DNA of 64,000 nucleotides from an uncultured Nitrospiraceae bacterium. GTDB taxonomy: Bacteria > Nitrospirota > Thermodesulfovibrionia > Thermodesulfovibrionales > Dissulfurispiraceae. Every line of letters begins with the position of its first letter. Position 1 is the stretch's first letter. The position numbers were made by a program, and so were the translations under genes. Location: contig CAIJNL010000025.1 in the NCBI GenBank assembly GCA_903822005.1, positions 84,493-148,492 on the forward strand. The letters are read 5' to 3'. The notes below the pieces were generated by a model. That model was not told the origin of the DNA. It did not search any database and saw only the letters and a program-made list of their open reading frames with translations. Of the stretch, positions 9,323 through 18,537 are shown one piece after another.

Positions 9323-10165
9323 ATGATAAGTATTATATGGAAACGCGTTAAAAACAACCGCACGGCGGTCATTGGACTGTCCGTTATTTTGGCGATTGGA
9401 GTGCTTGCTGTCGGCGCCCCGTTGTTCGCGCCGTATGACTCTTCTGCGATAGATGTGGACAACACCCTTGCCGCGCCGACCTGGTCCCATCCACTCGGCA
9501 CAGACGAGCTCGGCAGGGACATCCTTTCGCGGATGATCTGGGGCGGCCGTGTTTCGCTCAAGGTCGGGTTTGTGGCGGTCGGCATCGCAATATCCATCGG
9601 AATATTCATCGGCGCTCTCGCCGGATTTTACGGGGGCATAATCGATTCTCTGCTGATGAGGTTTGTCGATATGATGCTCTGCTTCCCGACTTTTTTCCTG
9701 ATTCTCGCGGTGATAGCAATCGTCGAGCCGAGCATAACCACGATCATGATTGTCATCGGGCTGACCAGCTGGATGGACGTTTCTCGTCTGGTGAGGGCTG
9801 AAATACTTACACTCAAGGAAAGAGATTTTGTGCTTGCTGCAAGGGCCATCGGCGCCCGTGATTTCAGGGTCATCTTCAGGCATATTCTCCCCAATGCGCT
9901 TTCGCCTGTTTTTGTATCGGCCACCTTTGGGGTTGCTGGAGCTATCCTTACAGAGTCGGGTCTCTCTTTTCTGGGCCTTGGTGTTCAGCCGCCTGATCCA
10001 AGCTGGGGCAATATCCTTTATTCAGGCAAGGACTATATCCTGACGGCCTGGTGGCTCTCGGTCTTTCCGGGACTGGCCATACTCATCTCCGTGCTCTGCT
10101 ATAACCTTGTCGGGGAAGGGCTTCGCGATGCACTTGATCCGCGGCTCTGGCGATCGGAGAAGTAG
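9323..10165 (+). CDS. ABC transporter permease, DppC/OppC family
   Basis: This 280-residue protein is the second permease of a Dpp/Opp-type importer. It has an N-terminal helix (VIGLSVILAIGVLAVGAPLF), the DppC-typical HPLGTDELGRDILSR segment after it, further membrane helices, and an EAA loop (LAARAIGARDFRVIFRHIL). It probably forms a heterodimer with the preceding permease, whose gene ends 3 bp upstream. glnE begins 3 bp downstream, so the three genes are likely co-transcribed. The solute is unknown. Confidence 0.9.
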   Translation: MISIIWKRVKNNRTAVIGLSVILAIGVLAVGAPLFAPYDSSAIDVDNTLAAPTWSHPLGTDELGRDILSRMIWGGRVSLKVGFVAVGIAISIGIFIGALAGFYGGIIDSLLMRFVDMMLCFPTFFLILAVIAIVEPSITTIMIVIGLTSWMDVSRLVRAEILTLKERDFVLAARAIGARDFRVIFRHILPNALSPVFVSATFGVAGAILTESGLSFLGLGVQPPDPSWGNILYSGKDYILTAWWLSVFPGLAILISVLCYNLVGEGLRDALDPRLWRSEK

Positions 10166-10168
10166 CGC

Positions 10169-12973
10169 GTGACAGATTTATCAGAACTTCCGGACCCCGA
10201 GCGGGCCCGGAATAATTTAGAATCCTTTCTGTCGGACCATCCGGCGTTCAGGGGCCGGGTCGAGAAATATCATGACCTGGTGGCCACGTTGTTTTCATAC
10301 AGCCAGTTTCTGGCCAATTATTGCAGCAACAATCCCGCGGCCCTCTTTGATGCTATCGGCAGCCTCGCAAAGACGGTCGAGAGGGAGGCACTGGCCGAAG
10401 AGCTCAGGGAAGCCTTTGCATCGTGCGGATCAATCAATGAGGGCATGCGTCTTGTCCGCCGCTTCCGCAAGGAAAAGCAGATCGCCATCACCCTCAAGGA
10501 CATAATGCACATGGCGACCCTCCAGGACATAATGCTGGAGATGAGCAACGTCGCCGACGCCGTACTGGCGGAGTCTCTCGTCTTTGTCTCGTCATACCTC
10601 GACCAGCGTTACGGAAAGCCTGAGAAAAACGCGCTGTCGGTCATAGCACTCGGGAAGCTCGGGGCGCAGGAGCTTAATTACAGCTCTGATGTGGACCTTA
10701 TCTTCGTATATCGCACGGACGGAGAGACCACAGGTGCGGAATCGATAGCGGGTGTGATGATAAACCGGGTGTCGGCTGCCGAGTATTATGTGAAGCTGGT
10801 CGAGGAATTTACAAGGTTTATATCGAGGGACACCGAAGACGGCTTCGCGTTCAGGGTGGACCTGAGGCTCAGGCCGGAAGGGCAGCGAGGCAGCCTTGCG
10901 CTCTCGCTCAGGGGATACGAAGACTATTACGAGGCATGGGGGCAGTTATGGGAAAAAGCGGCGCTCCTGAGGGCCAGGCATATTGCGGGTGATGAGACAC
11001 TGAGCGATGAATTCATCGCTTCCGTTACCCCGTTTATTTACCGGAAGTATCTTGACCTTGACACTATAGATGAGATCAAGCGTATGAAATCTCAGGTTGA
11101 ACATCTTAAGAGCGGCACCTTCAGCAGGGACATAAAGCGCGGATACGGTGGAATAAGGGAGATCGAATTTTTCATCCAGATCTTCCAGCTCATGTACGGC
11201 GGCAAAGAACCCATACTGCGCGACCGGAGCACAATCAAGGCACTGCATCGCCTCGTGCAGAAGGGCCTTGTGGGTTATGAAGACATGCGCAATCTTTCCG
11301 ACAACTATATCTTTCTCAGAAATCTTGAACACAGGATTCAGCAGCTCAACGATCTGCAGACACACAGCCTGCCTGCCGGCGAAAAGGAACTCGATATACT
11401 CGGCAGGAAGATGGGCTTTGCTGACGGTCAGCTCTTCCTCGCAGAACTCGGCGATCGGCGGAACAAGGTAAGGGCCATTTATGACTCGCTCTTCCAGGGC
11501 CAGGACAGCGGCTCCGGAGAGAATGGCGATACGGACGAAGGAATATTGAGCAGCATCTTCTGGGACGTCGAGATGCCTATCAAGCAGCCGCTCGAGGATG
11601 AACTTTCGAGAAGAAAAGTGCGCGATATAGGCAAGGCCATCCACTATCTTATGCAGATCCGGAACAGTACATATCAGTTCCAGACCATCAGGGGGCGCAG
11701 GCTTCTGGGCGATATCCTGCCGAGGTTTGTCGAGAAGGCCCTCAGCGGCGACAACCCGGATGCGGCACTGTTTCAACTGGTCGGTTTTTCGCGGCTGCTC
11801 GCTGTGAGCGAGTCGTATCTGGAGCCGATTGTTCAAAGGCCCGAACTGATAGACAGCTTCACGTTTGTATTCTCCCATAGTGAATACCTCTCAAAGGTGC
11901 TTATGGGCAACCCCGAATATATGGCGTCACTCGTTGAGGCCGCTGTCAGGAAGAGGAGCCTGGACGAATCACGCAGGGAGATCGAACTGCTGACAGAACG
12001 AAAGGGCACGCCTGCGGCGATAAGGATATTCAAAAGGCTCGAAGAGATCAGGCTGGGCATACTGATGCTGAATGGCGAGATAGATGTGACCGATTTGATG
12101 AGGGGCATAAGCACTGTGGCCGAAGCAGTGCTGTGCTCGCTCGTTTCGAACCAGCAGACAGCATTGGGCATAGCGGCCTTCGGCAAGCTCGGGGGCAGGG
12201 AGATCATCTTCAATTCCGACCTCGATATAGTGTTCGTGACGCTGAATGATCCGGACGTCAGGGACATAAAGGACGCCGAAAATCTGCTTAAGATGCTCAT
12301 GTCTTATACAAAAGACGGCGTAGCGTACAAGGTGGACACAAGGCTCAGGCCCGACGGGAACAAAGGGACACTGGTAAGCTCCATCAGGGGGATTTCGGAA
12401 TATTATCTGAAAAACGCGCAGCCGTGGGAACTGCAGGCGTTGCTGAAGGCGCGGCCTGTCAGCGGAGACAGGGAAACCATACATGCCTTCCTGAATATGA
12501 GGCAGGCGACCCTTGCGACCAGGGGCTGCGAGATCACGATCAAAGACATAAGGAACATGCGCGAGAGGATACTTAGGGAGCTCTCAAGGGACTCTGCGTC
12601 GTCAGGTGTGCATGACATCAAGCTTGGCATCGGGGGGCTGGAAGAACTTGAATTCGCGGTGCAGTATCTTCAGCTAAGACACTGCGCAAAGGTGCCCAGG
12701 GTCGCTTCCACCAATACCATGGATGCGATTGACCGGCTGGGCGAAGCAGGTATCATTCCTGATTCAGACGCGGAGGTTCTGCACAATATTTATCTCTTTT
12801 ACCGGACCATAGAGACAACGCTCAAACTGCGCAATGAAACCACCCTGAAAGAAGGAAGCGATACGGTCCGGAGCGTTGCGGTCCTGACAGGTCTTTCCGA
12901 AGACAAGCTGGTAAAGCAGATCAGCAGGGACAGGAAAAAGGTCAAGGCCTTTATAGACAGCCTTGCTGACTGA
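10169..12973 (+). CDS. glnE: bifunctional glutamine synthetase adenylyltransferase/adenylyl-removing enzyme
   Basis: This 934-residue protein has the full two-domain GlnE layout. Each half has a nucleotidyltransferase core: LGKLGAQELNYSSDVDLIF in the N-terminal, adenylyl-removing half, and FGKLGGREIIFNSDLDIVF in the C-terminal, adenylylating half. Each core is followed by helical domains with RLRPEGQRG and RLRPDGNKG motifs. The length is close to E. coli GlnE. GlnE adds or removes AMP on glutamine synthetase in response to PII and glutamine, setting nitrogen assimilation. The start is GTG, 3 bp after the DppC-type permease gene; the coupling to a transporter may be simple synteny. Neither glnA nor glnB is in the window. 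Confidence 0.93.
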   Translation: MTDLSELPDPERARNNLESFLSDHPAFRGRVEKYHDLVATLFSYSQFLANYCSNNPAALFDAIGSLAKTVEREALAEELREAFASCGSINEGMRLVRRFRKEKQIAITLKDIMHMATLQDIMLEMSNVADAVLAESLVFVSSYLDQRYGKPEKNALSVIALGKLGAQELNYSSDVDLIFVYRTDGETTGAESIAGVMINRVSAAEYYVKLVEEFTRFISRDTEDGFAFRVDLRLRPEGQRGSLALSLRGYEDYYEAWGQLWEKAALLRARHIAGDETLSDEFIASVTPFIYRKYLDLDTIDEIKRMKSQVEHLKSGTFSRDIKRGYGGIREIEFFIQIFQLMYGGKEPILRDRSTIKALHRLVQKGLVGYEDMRNLSDNYIFLRNLEHRIQQLNDLQTHSLPAGEKELDILGRKMGFADGQLFLAELGDRRNKVRAIYDSLFQGQDSGSGENGDTDEGILSSIFWDVEMPIKQPLEDELSRRKVRDIGKAIHYLMQIRNSTYQFQTIRGRRLLGDILPRFVEKALSGDNPDAALFQLVGFSRLLAVSESYLEPIVQRPELIDSFTFVFSHSEYLSKVLMGNPEYMASLVEAAVRKRSLDESRREIELLTERKGTPAAIRIFKRLEEIRLGILMLNGEIDVTDLMRGISTVAEAVLCSLVSNQQTALGIAAFGKLGGREIIFNSDLDIVFVTLNDPDVRDIKDAENLLKMLMSYTKDGVAYKVDTRLRPDGNKGTLVSSIRGISEYYLKNAQPWELQALLKARPVSGDRETIHAFLNMRQATLATRGCEITIKDIRNMRERILRELSRDSASSGVHDIKLGIGGLEELEFAVQYLQLRHCAKVPRVASTNTMDAIDRLGEAGIIPDSDAEVLHNIYLFYRTIETTLKLRNETTLKEGSDTVRSVAVLTGLSEDKLVKQISRDRKKVKAFIDSLAD

Positions 12974-12993
12974 GCCGGCCCGGCCGGGAATCG

Positions 12994-13026
12994 AAAAAAT
13001 GCCGGACGGCAAGAGAGCCATCCGGC
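12994..13026 (-). terminator. rho-independent terminator of the DUF4337 gene
   Basis: Read on the minus strand, a GC-rich 10-bp stem (13001-13010 with 13017-13026, one mismatch, 6-base loop) is followed directly by a run of six T. It lies 18 bp past the stop codon of the minus-strand gene and just beyond the glnE stop, so it may also affect convergent transcripts. Confidence 0.75.
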
Positions 13027-13043
13027 TTCCAGAAAAATCCCGG

Positions 13044-13610
13044 TTAAAAGAACAGCAGATAGGCGTTTGAAAAATAGACCACCCAGCCGCTTACTGTAGC
13101 CAGGCCTGCATACCACAGAGGTTTCTTTTTAGTTATGGCGGCAACGGACGACAGCACTATGGCTATCTGGAGGAAGATCAGACTCATGCTGAGGTTGCCC
13201 GACATCAGCTGAGACAGGTCCTTCTTTTTTGCCAGTCCCCTGGCTTCGGCCATGATCTCGGCCTTTTCGGTGTCATAGCGCTTTATATTTTTGTCATAAT
13301 CCGCGATCGTCTTTTTGTATTTTTCCATCAGCGACCCCGATATCTTGCCATGCAGCCCTGCCAGCTCGAGTTCGAGCTTTGCCTTCTGCATTTCGTATGT
13401 ATGGCCTTTTATGCTTTTTGCCTGATAAAAGGCCCATTGGTCCGTTTCATGCCCCTGGGCCAGTATCGCCCTCGTAGAATACTTGCCCATGAACATGGTC
13501 GTTACCGCCGCGAAAACAGCGAGAAACGCGGTAGTCAGCGCCAGCCATGTTATCCATGTCTCTTTCTTTTCGGGTTCTTTTTTTTCAGCAACTTTTTTTT
13601 CTTCGGACAT
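13044..13610 (-). CDS. DUF4337-family membrane protein
   Basis: This 188-residue protein starts at the ATG at 13610; the open frame continues upstream, but AGGAG lies about 12 bases before this ATG. It has a Lys/Glu-rich cytoplasmic N-terminus (KKVAEKKEPEKKE), one membrane helix (about 22-41), a long charged helical segment probably forming a coiled coil (about 60-135), and two more hydrophobic helices at the C-terminus. This matches DUF4337, whose function is unknown. It is convergent with glnE, with a clear promoter upstream and a terminator downstream, so it is an independent single-gene unit. Confidence 0.8.
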   Translation of the reverse strand: MSEEKKVAEKKEPEKKETWITWLALTTAFLAVFAAVTTMFMGKYSTRAILAQGHETDQWAFYQAKSIKGHTYEMQKAKLELELAGLHGKISGSLMEKYKKTIADYDKNIKRYDTEKAEIMAEARGLAKKKDLSQLMSGNLSMSLIFLQIAIVLSSVAAITKKKPLWYAGLATVSGWVVYFSNAYLLFF

Positions 13611-13738
13611 ATAATTCACAAGCTCCTGTTTATCAAGATTGAAACCGGGCAGCCCTGCCCGATGCCCCGCATCCCGGTTGAGGCCGCAAATGCCGCATAA
13701 TCGGCAATAGCACTCTCTTCCGATTTTTGAGTTCAATG

Positions 13739-13768
13739 ATTATAAAGTGGCGTGAGGGCTCAAGTCAA
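13739..13768 (-). promoter_or_regulatory. sigma-70-type promoter for the DUF4337 gene
   Basis: On the minus strand TTGACT (complement of 13763-13768) and TATAAT (complement of 13739-13744) are 18 bp apart. Transcription would begin near 13732 and leave a leader of about 120 bases before the start codon. Confidence 0.6.
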
Positions 13769-14000
13769 TAATTGTCAATTAATGGGGCATTTGCGTTAGG
13801 CAGAGGCGAATAAAACTGACCCCGTGTTTTCAAACACTAAAGGCGAAGGACGAGACCAGACAGCAGGAATGATTTATTTAACTGCAATATAAGGCATTAA
13901 ATTCAATGTTATATATTCATTTTCTTGCGCGATAAAAGGCCTGTTTGCGGTCATATGGAGCCATCCGGGGATTGAATGACTTAATGTCGATTGGGATTTT

Positions 14001-14028
14001 TTGATAGCTGACAGTATAAGGTTATACT
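14001..14028 (+). promoter_or_regulatory. probable sigma-70 promoter for the CBS-domain gene
   Basis: TTGATA (14001-14006) and TATACT (14023-14028) are separated by 16 bp and lie about 50 bp before the start codon. Confidence 0.5.
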
Positions 14029-14077
14029 TTATTTAATACTGAATGAGCTTATGATAAATGAACAGGGAGGGTATGTC

Positions 14078-14527
14078 ATGAAGATTGTCAGGGACATTTT
14101 AGGCAAGAAAGAGCAGAAGGAAATTTGGTCGGTCAGACCCGAGTCAACCGTATTCGATGCCCTTATGCTTCTCAAGCAGAAAGAGATTGGCGCATTGATG
14201 GTCATGGACGGGAAGGGCAAGGTCGTCGGAATTTTCTCCGAGAGAGACTATGCCCGCAAGATTATCCTTAAAGGAAAGGCTTCGAAGGATACTGCGGTGG
14301 AAGAGATAATGACGCCGGCGAATAAAATGTATACGGTAAAACCTGATACTCCAATAGATCACTGCATGGCGCTAATCACTGAGAGACATATCAGGCATAT
14401 ACCAGTTTTTGACAAAGACAAATTTGTGGGAATTGTATCTATCGGCGATGTTATGAAATCCGTTATTGCCGACAGGGAAGACATCATAGAACATTTAAAC
14501 AACTACATTGCAGGGACATATATGTAA
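14078..14527 (+). CDS. CBS-domain pair protein
   Basis: The start is the ATG at 14078, preceded by GGGAGGG; an ATG 27 bases upstream in the same frame lacks such a site. The 149-residue protein is essentially two CBS motifs in tandem (about 10-65 and 75-135). Typical patterns are AIxLMKQKEIGALMVMDGKGKVVGIF-like in the first and ITERHIRHIPVF followed by FVGIVSIGDV in the second. Stand-alone CBS pairs bind adenine nucleotides and regulate partner proteins. No partner is fused or adjacent, so the target is unknown. A terminator follows. Confidence 0.88.
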   Translation: MKIVRDILGKKEQKEIWSVRPESTVFDALMLLKQKEIGALMVMDGKGKVVGIFSERDYARKIILKGKASKDTAVEEIMTPANKMYTVKPDTPIDHCMALITERHIRHIPVFDKDKFVGIVSIGDVMKSVIADREDIIEHLNNYIAGTYM

Positions 14528-14588
14528 TATTTGACAAACGGGAATAACCTGCGGAAGTTAAAAAAAATATCTGATGGCGCCCCATAAT

Positions 14589-14618
14589 GCTGATTGCCGA
14601 GCAGGCAATCGGCATTTT
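14589..14618 (+). terminator. rho-independent terminator after the CBS gene
   Basis: A stem of up to 10 bp (core GATTGCC at 14592-14598 with GGCAATC at 14604-14610, 5-base loop) is followed by ATTTTT. It lies about 60 bp past the CBS stop codon. Confidence 0.75.
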
Positions 14619-14717
14619 TAAATTCAGATTTTCCCGCCCGGGCGAACTTCAGTGATTTAATGTAAAATATATTCAGTAATAATCAAATCCGGGATAAATT
14701 GCAGAGAGAGGTGTTTC

Positions 14718-17402
14718 ATGAAGCGGACTGCTCGTGTCGCTTTTGCGCTGATAGGTCTGGCCGCGTTTCTTTTCCTATACGCAGGCATGTCGGTTCCCGG
14801 TACAGCATGGGCAGCAGAAGAAACAAAGAAGATCTTCATCCTCAACTCATATCACCAGGGCTATCCATTTTCCGACAATGAAATGCGCGGAATTTCCGAG
14901 GCCTTCAGTAAATCCGGCATCAAAATCGAGAAATATATTCTCTATATGGACGTCAAGCGGATAACTCCCACTCCACGGCACATCAGGCAATTGAAGGAAC
15001 TGATTGCGCTTGGGTACAAAGGAATGCGCTTCGATGCCTTGATCGCAACAGACAATGACGCTCTGGAGTTCATGCGAAAGTACCGCGATGAACTCTTTCC
15101 CGGAGTGCCGTTAGTCTTTGCCGGCATCAATGACCTGGACGTAAGGATGCTTGATGGACGAAAAGATATAACCGGGACTGTCGAGAGCGCAGACTATGCC
15201 GGCACCATTAAAGTTGCCCTGAAACTGCTTCCTGCAACGAAGAACATAATTATAGTGACAGACAACACGACAACAGGTGTTGCAGTGCGGTCAGAAATTC
15301 AAAGAATCAGCGAAGGGTTCCCTCAAAGCCTTGGGTTCTCATATCTGTCACTTGGCGATATGACCATTGACGGACTTGCCCAAAAGCTTTCGGAGCTGGG
15401 CACTGACAGCATTGTGCTTTTGCTTCATCATTCGGTTGATAAAATTGGCACTGATATCACTGTGGATGAGGGAGCGTCACTCCTTGCAAAAAGCTCATCT
15501 GCGCCGTCTTTTGTGGTGAATGACAGCCGGATAGGCTTCGGTGCACTGGGGGGGCTTCTGATAAGCGGCTACCATCAGGGAGAAACAGCTGCCCAGATGG
15601 TCGTGAAAATTCTGAGCGGTACTGATATCGGCACAATCCCGGCGCTCAGGGAGAGCCCGAACAAATACATGTTTGATTATAGAGCGATGCAGCGTTTCGG
15701 CATTTCTGATAGCGCACTTCCCCAAGGGAGCATTGTTATCAATAAACCGGTTCCAATCCTGGACAGATACAGGAATGAGCTTTTGTTCATACTCGGCGTT
15801 TTCATCGTCTTGTCCGGGATTCTTGTTTTCCTGCTGATTGAAATCAGGAGACGCAGGAAAATCGAGAAGACCCTGAGGGAGAGCACTGAATTGCTTTCCC
15901 TGTTCATGAAGCACTCACCCGTTTACACTTATATCAAGGACGTGAGTCCCACAAAAAGCTGTGTGCTTATGGCAAGTGAAAACTTTGCGGATATGATCGG
16001 TATCCCGGGCTCCGCCATGGTCGGCAAGGCCATGGAAGAACTGTTCCCGGCAGAATTCGCTGCAAAAATTACAGCCGACGACTGGTCGGTCGCTTCCGGC
16101 GGCAAGGTTCTTGGCCTGGATGAGGAATTGAACGGCCGCTACTATACCACCGTCAAGTTTCCGATTGTCTACGGAGATAAAAATCTGCTGGCCGGATATA
16201 CCATTGACATTACCGACCGTATGAGAGCGGACCAGGATAGAGCACAACTTGAAGCCGAATTACTTCAGGCGCAGAAGATGCAGGCCATCGGCCAGCTTGC
16301 GGGAGGCATAGCGCACGATTTCAATAATATCCTTGCTGCCATCTCAAGCATTGGATATCTTTTGGAGCTGCAATTAAAAGGGAATGACACAGGGAAACAG
16401 TATGTATCAGACCTGATGCAGGCGGTTGAGCGCGCTGCGGCCCTGACCCAAAGTCTTCTGATCTTCAGCCGAAAACAGCATAGCAATCCTCAGCCTATGG
16501 ACCTCAACTCAGCCATCCAGAAGGCAGAAAAGATATTGGCCAGAACGATCAGTGAAGATATACAGCTTGTCCTGCTCCTGACCGGGCAGAACACGACAGT
16601 GCATGCGGACAGTAACCAGATAGTCCAGATTCTGATGAATCTTGCCACGAATGCCAGGGATGCTATGCCGCGGGGCGGAGATTTGACAATCAGTACGGAA
16701 CGTGTATTCCTGGACGAAGACTTCATGAAAATGCATGACTATGGCAGCTGCGGCGAATATGTGTTAATGAATGTCAGAGACACCGGAGTGGGCATGGATG
16801 CGGCAACGCTGCAGAGGGCCTTCGAACCTTTTTTCACGACCAAGGAAGTGGGAAAAGGCACTGGACTCGGCCTTTCCATGGTGTACGGTATAGTTAAACA
16901 ACATAACGGATATATCGATTTATTCAGCAAGATGGGCGAGGAAACTTCTGTCAGGATTTATCTGCCGGCAGTTGAAGCCATGGTTGAACACAGGGAAAGC
17001 CGGGACTACTTCGAGCCTGAGGTGGCCACAGAGACCATACTGCTGGTTGAAGATGACAGCAATTTGAGACGGGCGATGACCCTAATGCTGCAAAGATTCG
17101 GGCATGCGGTCATAGAAGCACATGATGGAGACGACGCCATCATTAAATTCCTTGCGCACAAGGCTGAGATCCAGCTGGTGCTGATGGATGTCATCATGCC
17201 GCGCAAGAGCGGCGGAGACGCGTATCAGGAGCTCAAGGCCATACAGCCGGACCTGAAAATCATACTCATGAGCGGGTATGCCGGAGATTTCCTGTCAGGC
17301 AAGATTAGCATTGGAGAAGACGTGCATTTCATCCCGAAACCGGTTTCGCCAAAAGAACTTTTTGAAAAAATCAGGACTGTTTTGAATGGAGGGGACGCAT
17401 AG
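14718..17402 (+). CDS. hybrid histidine kinase with periplasmic substrate-binding-like sensor domain
   Basis: This 894-residue protein has an N-terminal signal/anchor (about 5-33), a large periplasmic domain resembling the ABC_sub_bind family (about 35-325, starting KKIFILNSYHQGYPFSD), a membrane helix (about 350-373), a PAS domain (about 385-505), HisKA with phosphoacceptor His533 (GGIAHDFNNIL), HATPase_c (NLATNARDAM, DTGVGMD, GKGTGLGLSMV) and a C-terminal receiver with Asp824 (VLMDVIMPRKSG) and Lys in IPKPVSP. It probably binds a small ligand in the periplasm and runs an internal phosphorelay. No output regulator lies nearby, so the downstream partner is unknown. It is flanked by terminators and looks monocistronic. 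Confidence 0.9.
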   Translation: MKRTARVAFALIGLAAFLFLYAGMSVPGTAWAAEETKKIFILNSYHQGYPFSDNEMRGISEAFSKSGIKIEKYILYMDVKRITPTPRHIRQLKELIALGYKGMRFDALIATDNDALEFMRKYRDELFPGVPLVFAGINDLDVRMLDGRKDITGTVESADYAGTIKVALKLLPATKNIIIVTDNTTTGVAVRSEIQRISEGFPQSLGFSYLSLGDMTIDGLAQKLSELGTDSIVLLLHHSVDKIGTDITVDEGASLLAKSSSAPSFVVNDSRIGFGALGGLLISGYHQGETAAQMVVKILSGTDIGTIPALRESPNKYMFDYRAMQRFGISDSALPQGSIVINKPVPILDRYRNELLFILGVFIVLSGILVFLLIEIRRRRKIEKTLRESTELLSLFMKHSPVYTYIKDVSPTKSCVLMASENFADMIGIPGSAMVGKAMEELFPAEFAAKITADDWSVASGGKVLGLDEELNGRYYTTVKFPIVYGDKNLLAGYTIDITDRMRADQDRAQLEAELLQAQKMQAIGQLAGGIAHDFNNILAAISSIGYLLELQLKGNDTGKQYVSDLMQAVERAAALTQSLLIFSRKQHSNPQPMDLNSAIQKAEKILARTISEDIQLVLLLTGQNTTVHADSNQIVQILMNLATNARDAMPRGGDLTISTERVFLDEDFMKMHDYGSCGEYVLMNVRDTGVGMDAATLQRAFEPFFTTKEVGKGTGLGLSMVYGIVKQHNGYIDLFSKMGEETSVRIYLPAVEAMVEHRESRDYFEPEVATETILLVEDDSNLRRAMTLMLQRFGHAVIEAHDGDDAIIKFLAHKAEIQLVLMDVIMPRKSGGDAYQELKAIQPDLKIILMSGYAGDFLSGKISIGEDVHFIPKPVSPKELFEKIRTVLNGGDA

Positions 17403-17428
17403 ACACCCGTCACTTTTTCATACTGCAC

Positions 17429-17457
17429 GGGGTAAAGTCCAGCTGCGACTTTACCCC
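17429..17457. terminator. bidirectional stem-loop between convergent genes
   Basis: There is a perfect 11-bp inverted repeat (17429-17439 with 17447-17457) around a 7-base loop, between the hybrid-kinase stop and the end of the minus-strand hydrolase gene. There is no strong T-run on either strand, so it may terminate weakly or protect the mRNA end. Confidence 0.55.
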
Positions 17458-17527
17458 ATTACAAACTCTGTGATCAACCGTTCTGCAATCAAGCCGATTC
17501 TGCTTGATTTTTTTCTGCCGTACAGAC

Positions 17528-18475
17528 TTACGGTGCTTTAAAGAATCCGGCTACTTCATGCTGGAACAGTTGATGCCCTTTTTGCAGATGCATCATATGG
17601 CCCGCATTAGGGATGACAACATAGCTCTTGTATCTGTTAGGCAGCTGCTGAAAGAAAGGAAGCAGTCCGTCAAGATCAGCTACATCATCGTACTCGCCAT
17701 GGATTATCATTGTCGGAACAGGCATGAGCCTGGGATTGATCATCGGCATGATGGTGACCATGTCAAGCTGAGGGCCCGTCGGAGATCTCTTTTCGACCTG
17801 CACCGCAGCGCCGGCAAAGGCATCAACCACCGCCTGGTCATTGGCCTCAGCAGGCGTCATGGAAAAGAAACGGGGCTTCCATGCAGCTTCGGGAATGGTG
17901 ATGTAAGCATTCTTGCGAAAGAAATCTACTCTCGGACGTCTCTTTGAGATATCCGGACTGTTCAGATGCATCTGTGCATAACTGATATATTTCTCAACTT
18001 TGTCAGGATAAGCCATTACAAACATGCCGCCGTACTGGGTGCCCCAGGACCATCCGAGAAGGTTCACTTTCGGCACATTCCTCAGCTTCCTGATGTAATC
18101 GACTACGGCATTCAGGTCATCGCTGGCTTCTTTTGTCGTCATGAGGCCCTCGGGATGGGTAGAGCGGCCGAAGCCCCGCGTGTCCAAAGCAAATACATCA
18201 AAGCCTTCTTTTGCCAAAAAGTCCATGAGGCTATAGGACGGTTTGCCAGCCACCTGAAGGTCGAAGCTCTCTTTACCGGCTGTTGCCGAGCCATGGGCCA
18301 GAATGATGACGGGTTTGGCAGCAGGGCTTTTCGCATATTTTTCCCAGACAAACAGTTTGATGCCGTTGTATTCTACCCAGTGCTCCCTGCCGGTGATTTC
18401 CTGGGCTGCTGCGGGAATGACGGCTGCGAGAATGAAGAAGATTACTGCCAGGCTTAACATTGTTCTCAGTCTCAT
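17528..18475 (-). CDS. secreted alpha/beta hydrolase
   Basis: This 315-residue protein has a cleavable signal peptide (about 1-24, ending PAAAQ) and an alpha/beta hydrolase fold. The nucleophile elbow is GWSWG (Ser143); a likely acid is in HGEYDD and the catalytic His in NAGHMMH near the C-terminus. The oxyanion region is LAHGSATAG. AAGGAGGAG just upstream of the ATG fixes the start. The enzyme would act outside the cytoplasm on an ester, amide or lactone; the substrate is not predictable. It stands alone, transcribed toward the hybrid kinase gene; the next gene in the same direction is an Ldh-type dehydrogenase 62 bp upstream. Confidence 0.85.
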   Translation of the reverse strand: MRLRTMLSLAVIFFILAAVIPAAAQEITGREHWVEYNGIKLFVWEKYAKSPAAKPVIILAHGSATAGKESFDLQVAGKPSYSLMDFLAKEGFDVFALDTRGFGRSTHPEGLMTTKEASDDLNAVVDYIRKLRNVPKVNLLGWSWGTQYGGMFVMAYPDKVEKYISYAQMHLNSPDISKRRPRVDFFRKNAYITIPEAAWKPRFFSMTPAEANDQAVVDAFAGAAVQVEKRSPTGPQLDMVTIMPMINPRLMPVPTMIIHGEYDDVADLDGLLPFFQQLPNRYKSYVVIPNAGHMMHLQKGHQLFQHEVAGFFKAP

Positions 18476-18537
18476 TTGCTCCTCCTTTATTTGGTGAGGT
18501 TGGTGGATGTTTGGCGTTGCACTGCGTCAAGGCGCCA

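Larger units (their letters stand above)
13611..14077. other. intergenic region between divergent genes
   Basis: This gap holds the promoter and leader of the minus-strand DUF4337 gene and, at its right end, a promoter for the CBS-domain gene. The rest is AT-rich, with no convincing open frame, tRNA or structured RNA. Confidence 0.6.

Noticed and set aside
10946..11878. Long minus-strand open frame opposite glnE
   Set aside because: It lies wholly inside a clear conserved gene and its translation shows no recognisable domain; the open frame follows from codon bias on the other strand. Similar frames opposite the transpeptidase, GAF kinase and permease genes were rejected for the same reason.
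2155..13830. Short CTGACCCC strings recurring in intergenic regions (about 2159, 8277 and 13815)
   Set aside because: Only about 8-10 bases are shared, with no inverted partner or associated transposase, so a repeat family cannot be supported.
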